Both the position numbers and the translations under genes were made by a program. DNA of 64,000 nucleotides from Verpa conica (Eukaryota; Ascomycota; Pezizomycetes; Pezizales; Morchellaceae): positions 806,001 through 870,000 of the forward strand of contig JAUFSD010000021.1 of assembly GCA_033030425.1 (NCBI GenBank), given 5' to 3'. The notes beneath the pieces are model-generated. The model searched no databases, was not told where the DNA came from, and saw only the letters and a list, made by a program, of their open reading frames with translations. Positions 12,235 to 21,833 of the stretch are shown piece by piece. Each line of letters opens with the position of its first letter. Position 1 is the first letter of the stretch.

Positions 12235-13635
12235 ATGTCTGACAATTCCAGTTCATCTAACAACGAGGAATATCCTAAGATTATTTTATTCCATTATGTG
12301 AGTTCTGATGCCTCTCATATATTTCATATTTAGTATATATAGATTAGAGCTTCTAGAATAGGGGAATTGGGGCTTATATTTGTGTTTCTCTTATAATTAC
12401 CGTAGCTAACCTTACACTAATCCCAGCACTACAGCCCCTATGCCCACAAAATAAGCTGGTACCTCAACCTCCGTGGTATAAAGTATCAAGAATGCGTTAG
12501 TTCTCTGAAAATCCCCTAGTCTAAACTAAAAGACCACATTAATATTCACCTCCTTCAACCAGCTCCAACCCCCAATTCTCCCACGCCCAGATCTATCTTC
12601 ATTAGGGATCAAATACCGCCGTATTCCACTCCTTTCTATTGGTAATGATGTATACTGCGATACATATCTCATTCTGCGGGAACTAGAGCGTCGGTTTCCG
12701 AATGGGGGTCTTGATGTTGATCCAGTGAAATCCGAGGAGTTTGGAGAGAGGAGCGATGGAATGTTTCCATATGCGGCTGGGTGTATCCCGAGTAATCTAC
12801 CTTTAATGAAGGACGAGAGGTTTACCAAAGATCGAGCAGAATACAGTGGCAGGGTAAACAGGGTTATTTCTTTCTGAAGGGTTCAATACTAACTAGGGAC
12901 AGAGTTATACCCAAGTGGATGTCGACGCTGCCAGGCCAAGGGTTTGTACATCGATCGTCTTTTAGATTAATTTATCTTGTCAAGAGACTAGGACTGACTA
13001 TGAATAGGCTCTTGATAGGGTTAGAAAGGCCTTCGAATATATGGAAACCCAAGTTCTCGCTGACGGCCGTCAATGGGTCCTCGGCAGTGAAATCTCTCTT
13101 GCTGATATCGAAGGTTCTCCATCTCCCCGGTCAATCTATCTAAAATTCTAACCCTCCTACAGCCATATGGCCTCTAGAATGGCTCATAAACCTCCCAGGC
13201 GCCCTTAACGGCTCAGACATATCAGCCTCTACATTTCCCATGACTTTCGCCTACATTTCTCGCTTCGCATCTCGTCTTCCTGAGCCAAAGGCGATCTCTG
13301 CAGCAGTTAAAAGAATAAAAGGAGCTGAGGCAAAAAATATCATCCTCTCTTACAACAGTAATCAGCAGGTGCCAAGCTGTTTGGAGACTGGGGGTGCCAA
13401 TGTTCCTGATGATCTGTCTGGTATTACTTTCGGAGAAGAGGTGGATGTTACTCCTGTCGATACAGGAAGGGCACATCCCCAGAGAGGGAGGTTCAGAGGG
13501 TTAAATAAAGAAGTTGTCGTGCTAGGGGTTATGCCATTGGGGGAACATAATGGGCAAGAAGCCTTAAAAATGCATTTTCCAAGGAAGGGATATGAGATTA
13601 AACGATTGAGTACTAAGGGGAATGCTAGGCTATAG
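12235..13635 (+). CDS. Glutathione S-transferase-like protein with extra C-terminal domain
   Basis: Predicted 346-aa protein from six exons: 12235..12297, 12427..12495, 12563..12853, 12903..12941, 13008..13113, 13163..13635. The N-terminal thioredoxin-like half (about residues 14-100) has the GST pattern: a beta strand ending LFHY, SPYAHKISWYLNLRGIKY, then the cis-proline segment RRIPLLSIG. A helical GST C-terminal region follows (ADGRQWVLGSEISLADIE, then IWPLEWLINLPG). Residues about 265-346 form a further domain (GEEVDVTPVDTGRAHPQRG ... MHFPRKGYEIKRL) found, from memory, in a fungal GST-like family (DUF7962 type). The substrate is unknown and there is no clear catalytic Ser/Tyr/Cys assignment. 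Exon 4 (39 nt) and its acceptor are the least certain part: AG at 12901-12902 is preferred over 12895-12896 because the branch point is otherwise too close. Confidence 0.8.
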
Positions 13636-14694
13636 ATACAAGTAGACCTTTAACGCTCTAGATATGTATCATCAAACCAGTAGCCCAGTGATAAAATTTC
13701 TGGGGATTATGTTCTTTGAGATGCCAAGTAAGTTCTTACTCGTCGAAAAATTTAGATCTGGATCTTTATCAGGCTTGCCTTATGGCACGTTTCAAGGATA
13801 ACAGGACTGTTCAAGTGATCGGAGTGTATAAAAAGCTTTACCAAAATATCTTTTCTCTACACTCAAAAAATACCATAGCCCAAGGGCTACATGTATTTAT
13901 GAATTCATTCTACACTCGAAGAAACACTCGAGTGACTGTTCATGAAGAAACTACAAAGCTCTTCTATTTGATCCCGCTCGCGCAAAAACTACATGTAGTC
14001 CCTATAAAAGGGAATGTCATAGCCTCATCTATCAATCCCATCTACCTCATCTGCATTAAAGTTTTTTTTACCCTATTAATCTCAGGTCCATATTATCCCC
14101 CCTCCCCCAAGCCTTATCTGTGCCAAATACTAAATCGAATATTCCAAGCCTCGGAGTTACTCGCACCATCTTCAGAATGACAACTTATTAACCATACTTC
14201 TATAAAGACACACATAAGCCTGTTATTTCAAATTTCTAGTTCTAGATTGTCTCATCAATTCGTCATTTATGAGGACTAATGAGGACTCAACTTACAAATC
14301 TATACTTGACACAGTTCTTAAACTCAAACCCACGATAATTTTACCTGTCCGAGTGATAACGCATGAAAATTGGTAGCTTTTGCTGCGGCTCAACCTCGGC
14401 ACGCAGATCACGACACCACAACCGCAGGTCAGCTACGTGGACATGTATTAGTCCGTGGCATGAGGAACCCCCCCCCCCCCGGAATAAAAACGCCATGTAA
14501 AGTAGTACAAGCATGTATTCGTCTGCCGATCATGTTTGTTATCAAGCACTTGCATAAAGTCCCTTTTTGTCCCGCAGCTGGAGAGATGAGACAATTCTCT
14601 TCATCAATTTCTACGAACGACGCTTCATCATCAGTCTCACTGCGCTGGTTTTCAACAATCCAAGCTAGCTTCATCAACGGAAGAATCCTCCGCT
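13636..14694. other. Spacer between GST-like and phosphatase genes
   Basis: About 1.06 kb with no supported gene. It contains two TACATGTA palindromes (13888, 13990), a short direct/inverted CACTCGA motif near 13913-13931 and a 13-C run near 14468. The last few hundred bases are the phosphatase promoter and leader. Two open frames of 115-154 codons here have no recognisable composition or motif. Confidence 0.55.
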
Positions 14695-15726
14695 ATGTCC
14701 ACTCTAATTGCGTCTGAATCTGGACTACCCACCCATCCCCCATGGAAACCTATTCCAGGTATTTACAACTTCCGTGATCTGGGCGGGTACCCCATCAAGG
14801 GAAGCACTGGCAGCGTATATAATTCCTCTTATCCTCCTTATCATAATGTCTTATACTAACGCTGACAGGTGAAACGCAACCTGGTCTACCGGTCAGCGGA
14901 ACCTTCGCGTGTTACAGCTGATGGCATGAGCCTCCTCGTCGCGACCCTAAATATTACATCTACCTACGACCTACGCTCGAATACAGAACTTAAGAGCCTA
15001 GAGGATACTTGTCCAGTTATCGATATTCCAGGGGTTACGCGGTACTTTGTACCAGTGTTTGAACATGAGGATTTGAGTCCCGAGTAAGTTGACTCGCTCC
15101 TCTCTAACCTTTAACCTTTAACCAACTATCAACAGAGCCCTTGCAAAACGCTATAACTCGTACACATCCGGCGATTTACCATCTGCCTACCGTTCTATTC
15201 TTACGGCTGGGTCACTGCTTTCCTATCGTAGTATCTTCAAGCACATTCTCGATCGCCCTGAAGAACCACTACTTATTCACTGCACTGCTGGGAAAGACCG
15301 CACGGGCGTCATCTGTGCTCTGCTCCTCACACTCGCCGGTGTAGATGATAATGTGATAGCGGAGGAATATGCACTCACAGAGATTGGGCTTGAACCTTTC
15401 AAGCAAGCTATTCGAGAGCGCTTGGGGTCTCAACCACAGTTTGAGAAGGGGGACGAGGAATCAAGGAGGGGTTTGGAGAATATGCTTAGTTCTACGTATG
15501 TACCTAATAATTTGGTGGGGCTTGGCTAATGTGATTTAGGGTGGAGACGATGCGTAAAACGCTCATTATGATCCGTGATGAGTTCGGGGGTGTGGAACAC
15601 TATATGGAGAAGGATTGTGGGTTTACGAAGGAGGAGATAGAAAGGATTAGAAGGAATATCACGAGTGATGAGAAGCCATGGTTCTGTCTAGATAATGTAG
15701 GGAAGTTGGTTTTGGTAGATCAGTAG
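14695..15726 (+). CDS. Tyrosine/dual-specificity phosphatase, Y_phosphatase3-like
   Basis: Predicted 293-aa phosphatase from four exons: 14695..14814, 14869..15083, 15136..15495, 15540..15726. Introns are 44-54 bp. The catalytic P-loop HCTAGKDRTG is complete, with nucleophile Cys161 and Arg167. The N-terminal IYNFRDLGGYP motif and the YRSAEPSRVTADG and YDLRSNTEL segments are characteristic of the family of atypical phosphatases related to bacterial MptpB/LipA and annotated as tyrosine phosphatase 3. Substrates could be phosphotyrosine proteins or phosphoinositides; the sequence does not say which. The length is normal. The start ATG is 22 codons before the conserved NFRDLGG motif. Confidence 0.9.
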
Positions 15727-17935
15727 TATATGGTCGGAGGGGGGGCAGGTTATAATGTATATTGTGGCTAGCCTAATTAGTTTGCAAGTCTTTGTAGACA
15801 GAGAGGCGCATATTTAATGACTGTTAGGCGTACACTTCATCACTGGGGTAGGTCATGGGGTGTCACTATCAGGTCTATTGGGAATAGAAATAACATTTTG
15901 TTTTTGTAGGAACACTGATACATAGTTTTTATATTCTCATAGACTATCACTTGTCCGCAGCTCATAAACGGTAAGAACTTTAGTTTAACCTATTTCTGGT
16001 GCCACTAGAGTAGAGGGGTCTTTCAACTTAGCATACGACTGCCCTACTAAGAAATCGTAGTATACAGAATGTTTTACTATAGCTATAGTTTCATTCAAAT
16101 TCTGACTTCAGACCTCTTTGTTTCCAATGATAATCGATGACCCTCTAAGATCCATGTAATTTCCTATTGACCTACTAGGGCCGTAATTAATTCCTCGGAT
16201 TAGGGGGTGATATGTGCCAAAATACACTAAGAATTGTCTCCCCAGTGCACCAATCCACTTATAAAATGTTTCAAATAACACATAGGTTTTGGGGAAGAGG
16301 TAGATCTGTCTATTATAAATCTAGATATATGAATATAATTACAATAAACCACACTGGTGTGGTGCTAGGCTATTTACAATATAGTTGGGTTGGTTGCATC
16401 ACTAAAAGTCATGATTTTAGGGGTATCTTTATATAGTTCTGTTGGAGGTCCTTTATTAGGGGTAATAGCTTCAAGTAATACAAACCTCTTTAAAAAATAT
16501 GGGGTTCATGCTTTATTAGTTTCAAGATAATAAGTTGAAAAAAGGGCCTTTTGTGTTTTCGCTTATGTTCCACAAATTATTGCGATCCAATCTAGGTTAT
16601 TAATTATGACCCTATATATCTAATTCTAAAAGAAGGGGGGAGGGAATTCCAACTAGGGGTTGAAACAACCCAGGATCATATACGCCTACAACATGCCATA
16701 TTAGTAGTTAAGATACCCTTGTAATGTTACTACTAACCTTGAGCTCTTTATCAGCCAAAAATTCTCACAGACTCTGTCGCTATTTACCCCATTCTCTCCA
16801 TGGCTTGACACGTACTATTAGAGCTAGTATCATAAATACTTGTATAGTATAAATTGAATCAACATAATAAAATAGGCCTATAGTTAGGATACGGAGTGGT
16901 GAACTGGAATTAGTATTGGTAAAGATATCAGGAGGAGCCATATATGCTGCGTAGCTATTGAAGATGTTAGGAGGTCCAAAACTCTGCTGGGTAGGATAAT
17001 AGTGGATGTGAAGATGATGGGCTAGATGAAATAACGATGGCTACAGAAGCTCAAAGATGCAAGTGATCAAATGATGGAATGTAGGAGTCCAAGCCCTAAC
17101 AAGAACCATTATATTAATCGTGGGTGTCAGCTACAAATATTCATCGACCTCTCTAGTCATGTCACGAAGCGGGTCCACGGCGCATAACCCCAAAATCCAA
17201 AATCCAAAATCGCGAACTCATTATGTACATAATTCCATAAGGTAATGGTGACTAACCTGTAGGTCAGTATGTCTATACATATTTTCGTATATTAACCTGT
17301 TCGGGATAAGAATTATAGACTATGGCCGCAAACAAGGTCATACCCATCAATTGGCCACGTAAATAGAGAAAAATGAGAATGTAAACACAAGAAAATGCGG
17401 GTTTGATTTTTATCTAGCTCCTGAAGTAGACAAGGGGGCCATGTGGCTACAAAGAGACAATCAATAGAGGCGAGTGAGTCACAGAGGATCACTCGCTATA
17501 ACACAGATCACAAATTATGGAGCACTGGGTTGAGAAGTTCTTGAAATCCCGCACTGGCCCCGGAGAACCCGGCTCCTGTATTTTTAATGCTGTAGAATAA
17601 GCAGCTATCGTGGCTTGTGCATAGTGGGGGCTGATTAGTAATTGCCTTTGGATAGATTAATCATAAGTAATCGTCTTCAAAGCCGAGGCTGGGCCGAGCT
17701 ACATGTATATTACTGATCTACGACAAAAACACCGAGATGATTAATTTCTAGGTTTGAAATCACAAAATTGATTCTATTGCATAGTAAACCCTTTTCTCAG
17801 TAATAGAATCAATATAAATATCAGACAAGAATGCTATTTGATCTCAAGCAACTACGATAGTATACAGTAGCTACAAAGAATCAAACAGACAAAATCCCCA
17901 AACCTATCTTCGATTCAACTATTATAAATATCATC
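15727..17935. other. 2.2-kb AT-rich spacer upstream of the NmrA-like gene
   Basis: No coding capacity beyond short AT-rich frames. It contains one TACATGTA (17700) and a perfect 12-bp inverted repeat in the promoter of the downstream gene (listed separately). Nothing else structured was seen by eye. Confidence 0.55.
17767..17820. promoter_or_regulatory. Perfect inverted repeat and TATA-like box before the NmrA-like gene
   Basis: ATTGATTCTATT at 17767..17778 is repeated in inverse orientation at 17802..17813, separated by 23 bp, and the right arm runs into TATAAATA. The pair lies about 120 bp before the ATG at 17936. It could bind a dimeric regulator or be a small hairpin; the position suggests a promoter role, but this is inference. 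Confidence 0.35.
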
Positions 17936-18859
17936 ATGATCAATGTCCTCCTCCTCGGCGGCGTCTCTGGCGTAGCTCGATCTTTTATCCCTCCTCTTCT
18001 CGCCTCCCCAGAAATAAACCTAGCAATCGCCACTCGTCTCACCTCAAACAGTATCCTTCCACCTCTCCCACCCACCGTCAAGACTTTTTCTGTAGACTTG
18101 ACTTCCATCGACGCCCTCACAAAAGCCTTTTCTGGAATTGATGTTATAGTTTCCACTGTTGCAGGCCAAGCCCTCCCCCATGAACCCCTCTTTATTACCG
18201 CTGCAATTGCAGCAGGTGTAAAACGATTCATTCCCAGCGGGTACGGTGTCTCTCCATCTCATCCATCCATACAGGCCAAGAAAGACCACCCATTCTTCTC
18301 AGCAAAAATATCTACATTTGAACTTCTTAAAGCTCTTGAGAAAGAAGGGAAGATCACACATACCAGCATTGTCACTTCCGCATTTGCAGATTGGGGCTTC
18401 GAGTATACATTCTGGGGAATCGATATTCCCCACAGAAAGGCAATTTTAATAGATGGCGGAGACGTACCGTACACATCTACAAACTTGGTCACGGTTGGAC
18501 GCACACTGGCATGGGTTGTAACGAACCTTGAGGCGTCAAAGAATAGGGAGATTTTTATTCAGGACGTCGAGGCTACTCAGAATGAATGGTTGGCGGAGAC
18601 GGAAAAGCAGCTTGGCGGTGAACCATTTGAGAAGGAGTATTATACTGGTGAGGAGGCTTTTAAGAAAGGGATTGAGTTAGCTGGGAAAGGGGAAGCAACG
18701 GGGATTATGTTGGTATTGCTGTCGGTAGTCTGTGGGAAGAACGGTGCGGGGAGGAATGAGAAGGATGATAGTAAGGAGATTGGGTATGAGACTAAGGGGT
18801 TGAAGGAGATTGTTAGTGATGCGGTGAAGTTTTGGGATGAGAAGAAGAAACAGGGGTGA
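17936..18859 (+). CDS. NmrA-like / isoflavone-reductase-like NAD(P)-binding protein
   Basis: Single-exon 307-aa Rossmann-fold protein of the atypical short-chain dehydrogenase group. The N terminus shows a beta strand followed by a glycine-rich nucleotide loop (LLGGVSGVARSFIPPLL). DVIVSTVAG and AAIAAGVKRFIPSGYGV are the typical second and third family motifs. The C-terminal part (TAFADWGFE, VPYTSTNLVTVGRTLAWVV) matches the NmrA substrate-domain pattern. Family members are either aromatic-compound reductases or redox-sensing regulators; which applies here is not visible. The length is normal for the group. It stands alone, with no biosynthetic neighbours. Confidence 0.85.
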   Translation: MINVLLLGGVSGVARSFIPPLLASPEINLAIATRLTSNSILPPLPPTVKTFSVDLTSIDALTKAFSGIDVIVSTVAGQALPHEPLFITAAIAAGVKRFIPSGYGVSPSHPSIQAKKDHPFFSAKISTFELLKALEKEGKITHTSIVTSAFADWGFEYTFWGIDIPHRKAILIDGGDVPYTSTNLVTVGRTLAWVVTNLEASKNREIFIQDVEATQNEWLAETEKQLGGEPFEKEYYTGEEAFKKGIELAGKGEATGIMLVLLSVVCGKNGAGRNEKDDSKEIGYETKGLKEIVSDAVKFWDEKKKQG

Positions 18860-19104
18860 TACATTTAGGAGAAGTGATTTTGTGCGCTGCATAATGTAAA
18901 TCTATAAATTAGCCAATACTGCTATAAAGGACACGCTATATAAAAAACTAGAAATTTACAATATTTATAGAAAACCTCTTTTAGTATAATGAGTTTTGTG
19001 AGGCTTATAGTATCCATATATGGTAATCATAGTTTGGAGAATTAATATCTTAATTTGGGACATGGTGAGCAGAATATAATATAGATTATACCAAGGCCTA
19101 TATA
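18860..19104. other. 3' flank of the NmrA-like gene
   Basis: AT-rich, with no features beyond the 3' end of the gene. It leads directly into the Tc1/mariner relic. Confidence 0.5.
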
Positions 19105-19727
19105 CAGTTCGGTGTCGGATTTTATCGTAAATAGCCGTGGCAACCGCCCCGTTCACCCTCCCCCGTGCAATGACACCCCGCCCTACCCCACTAATTACTG
19201 CTATAAACAAGTTATTTTTATAGGAGTAATACATTCTACATAATAAATAAATAAATCCATACTATCTAATACTTTCTGCACCAACTCTTTGCCTTTATAA
19301 TAGCCTCAATCCTACTAGCTAGGGATGTCTTCTGCATATTATATACCAGTCTTTCAAAATTGTAGAGTGCCAGGTATCAACTCCCAGTAGTGAATAAGAG
19401 CTTCTTTCATTATAGGCTTTAATACATCTGGTGATTAAGCATTATCTGCCAAGTATAGATGGTAGAGCTTCTTGAGGTGTACCCAAACATGCTCAATAAT
19501 AGGGTTGAGAGCGACCTGGAGAATAGGCAGGCCAGTACAGTCCTCCAACAACTCCACCCCATTATCCGCTAATCAATCCATTGTATGATCTACTATATGA
19601 ATCATAGAACTACATTACATGAAGATAAGCCTTATAGTTTTGTGGCTTTGCTTGGAGGAGGTATGAGGTGGGTTGTGGGTGATCGCGGTTGCGTCGTATT
19701 TTTACGATAAGATCCGACACCATACTG
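19105..19727 (-). mobile_element. Relic of a Tc1/mariner transposon
   Basis: Imperfect terminal inverted repeats of about 45 bp bound this 623-bp segment. The left end is CAGTTCGGTGTCGGATTTTA; the right end on the other strand is CAGTATGGTGTCGGATCTTA; both continue TCGTAAA. Left flank TA and right flank TTA fit a decayed TA target duplication. Inside, on the minus strand, is a transposase fragment (listed separately). The short length and stop codons mean it is internally deleted and dead. Confidence 0.75.
19441..19569 (-). pseudogene. Tc1/mariner transposase fragment (DDE end)
   Basis: About 43 codons on the minus strand read without a stop and include ALNPIIEHVWVHLKKLY. This matches the conserved region before and around the last catalytic acidic residue of Tc1-type transposases (general pattern LNPIEHVW..LK), preceded by LADNGVELLED. 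Flanking sequence in the same frame is interrupted by stops. A non-functional relic inside the 19105-19727 element. Confidence 0.75.
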
Positions 19728-19788
19728 TTATAGCTTAGATCTAAATTAACTAACAAATCGCTCGATCGATACCGCACATCAATAACTA

Positions 19789-19961
19789 CAGCACAGTCGC
19801 CCTATAAGAATATGATATATATAGAGCGAACCTGTATTTTATAGAGAGGATATTATAGTGGAATACTAGTGCCAAAATAATAACCGATGTGCGGTCCTGA
19901 ACATGTATTTTTATAAGGCGAATATTCCTATAGCTCGAATTCTTATAGGACGACTGTGCTG
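19789..19961. mobile_element. 173-bp TA-flanked MITE
   Basis: Inverted termini of about 24 bp (CAGCACAGTCGCCCTATAAG at the left; its inverse with two mismatches at the right) with TA on both sides (19787-19788 and 19962-19963). No coding content. The terminus resembles the left end of the remnant at 2027 and, more loosely, the right end of the segment at 23057, suggesting one dispersed family. Confidence 0.75.
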
Positions 19962-20831
19962 TAGCATATTTAGATATTAGTTTGGCCATTATATGATAAA
20001 TCCGAGGTGAAAGGGGCTATAGCATGAACCTTCGATCAGCATCCTTAACATAAAAAATAGCATATAATCTATTCAAAAGAAACAAACAAAGGGATATTGT
20101 AGCCTAGGTATAGTGCTAGAACCAGTTACGTATACTGGTTAATCAGCTTGCGAATCAAGGCACGCTCAAGGGCATGGGTTCGATATAGGGTAGAGACATT
20201 GATGTCTTAATTTACCATAAATATCATTATTTTTTGTTTATAAATGCAGTACCTTCTCCCAAGATTTTACACGAGCCTATAGCAAATATAAAACTATAAA
20301 CATCAGTAAAGATAGATTTTATTTCAAAATCAGAGCTCATTCATGTATAATGATATATATGGTATTGCATGTAGGGGTAAAAATACCCGGTCACCTGTAA
20401 GGTAACAGGGGGTTCGAGATGTATATCACTACACAGCTACAGTAGGCAAGAAACAGAAATTCCAACTAGAGAAAAGATATTATAACCGCTAATCAGGAGC
20501 AGCCTTTCAATAATATACCCCAACCACAACACCTCTAGATACTACAGGAATTATACTAGAAAATTTGGATTACATTCTATAAACCATGATCATTATAAAT
20601 TCAATGGGTTATATAGCTAGTGGTTGGGTAGCAAGGCTGGAAAATTGGGGGTTGTGGCAAAGACCGGACCAAGGGATATATTTGTAGCAAATGCATGTGC
20701 TCAATTAATCGTACCCTAGCTCAAGGCTTGCCTCGAAACTTTACAAAACTCCCACAGGTTACAAAAATTATTTTATATTAAAACGAAACACCTCCATACA
20801 TCCATTAGCTTTAAGTTCAAAGGCTCGTTTA
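19962..20831. other. Spacer 3' of the first RTA1-family gene
   Basis: AT-rich. It includes one copy of a dispersed repeat (20527..20672, listed separately) and two sequences resembling a tRNA B box (near 20179 and 20409) that do not fold into a tRNA. No gene seen. Confidence 0.5.
20527..20672. repeat. Dispersed repeat, copy A
   Basis: About 145 bp closely matching 30544..30689 in the same orientation. The best-conserved core contains ATAAATTCAATGGGTTATAT and AGCTAGTGGTTGGGTAGCAA, identical in both copies, with point differences elsewhere. No open frame is conserved between the copies. Probably a fragment of a non-coding or old transposable repeat. Confidence 0.75.
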
Positions 20832-21833
20832 TTACTCCTCCATTTCCACTCCTTCCTCCAAACTATCGACGCTCCCCCCCTTTTTTGAGATAACTCCTGA
20901 TGGATGAATCCAGTTAAAGACAACCATCGCCACTAGCATTAGTACGGCATCAAAAATGTATAACCACACCTCATTACGTAGTAAATATCCATCATTCCCC
21001 TGCAGGTATTCAATAGTTCTGAATATGCTCCGAATTAGGATTGCAGCTGAGGAGGCGTAGAGGGCGTAGAGTAATGCTTTCCAGTCCGTTCTGAAGGAAG
21101 TAGATGTGGATTTAAGGGATTGGGAGGCATAGGTTGGGTTGCGGTGAATCCGATAGTGAAACACGATGCTGGCGATGACAAAGAACCCAAAGAAGAAAAT
21201 CTGGACAAAAAGGCCCCCAATTATAATTCTCTCGCCGGTTTTCGCCGAGGAGAGGGTTCCAGTAGCCATTATTCCACCACCTAAATAGATTTTTAGCAAT
21301 TAATCATATCAAACTACCATCCTAAGTCATAGGCTACACCAAGAGAATATACCAGATGATTGTAGAAGAAAACTAAAAACATCACCAGCAACAAAAAGTT
21401 TTGTAAGCCATCGAATTTTGATAATCGAATATTTCTCAGCATCGAGTAAACTAATTAATCGTCCAAGAATCATATATATTGACGCTGCAAATAGTGCTGG
21501 TGCTACTAGGAGCAGGATCGACTGCATAATATAAGGGGAAAGAGCCTCTTTGTCAGAGTGGGAGAGGATACGCCCGATATAACCAAGGACCTCGACTTAG
21601 GAGTACAGTAGGTATAGTTAGCATTGGAGCAAGGCATCATGATTAAGACAAAGATAGACTAGGAAGAATGAATTACATATTCCACCGATAACCAACGGAA
21701 TAAAAGACCATGTTCGTGTGCGAATTAGCTGGACTATATGCAAGGCTGAACTGATGAAGAATAAAATGGTAAACAGTGTTGCACCAACGATACTAGGATC
21801 ATAGTGATAAAAAACGAACTCGCGGTCGGCCAT
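20832..21833 (-). CDS. RTA1-family multi-pass membrane protein (1)
   Basis: Predicted 282-aa protein from three exons: 21833..21677, 21595..21353, 21280..20832. Introns are 81 and 72 bp, and the first has a GCTAAC branch point. Several hydrophobic helices alternate with RTA1-family motifs: YDPSIVGATLFTILFF, the junction GGIFEVLGYIGR restored by splicing, IYMILGRLISLL, DVFSFLLQSSGG, and GLFVQIFFFGFF. RTA1-like proteins are seven-helix fungal membrane proteins associated with resistance to lipid-like toxins such as 7-aminocholesterol, or with lipid translocation. A second ATG seven codons upstream (21854) is in frame. It has a homologue about 4 kb away at 25773. Confidence 0.9.

Noticed and set aside
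12891..12902. Alternative acceptor at 12895-12896 for intron 3 of the GST-like gene
   Set aside because: It keeps frame but leaves only three bases between the CTAAC branch point and the AG; the acceptor at 12901-12902 is more plausible.
13716..14180. 154-codon open frame on the plus strand
   Set aside because: AT-rich codon use unlike its neighbours, no motif, and it contains two TACATGTA repeats; judged chance.
15727..17935. Possible extra gene in the 2.2-kb spacer before the NmrA-like gene
   Set aside because: Only short AT-rich frames with no motif and no convincing splice-linked exons.
20110..20200. tRNA-like segment with GGTTAATCAG and GGGTTCGATAT
   Set aside because: A- and B-box-like strings are present, but the T arm and acceptor stem do not pair, so it is not a tRNA gene; at most a degraded tRNA-derived repeat.
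20395..20420. B-box-like GGGGTTCGAGATG
   Set aside because: No matching A box or cloverleaf at the proper distance.
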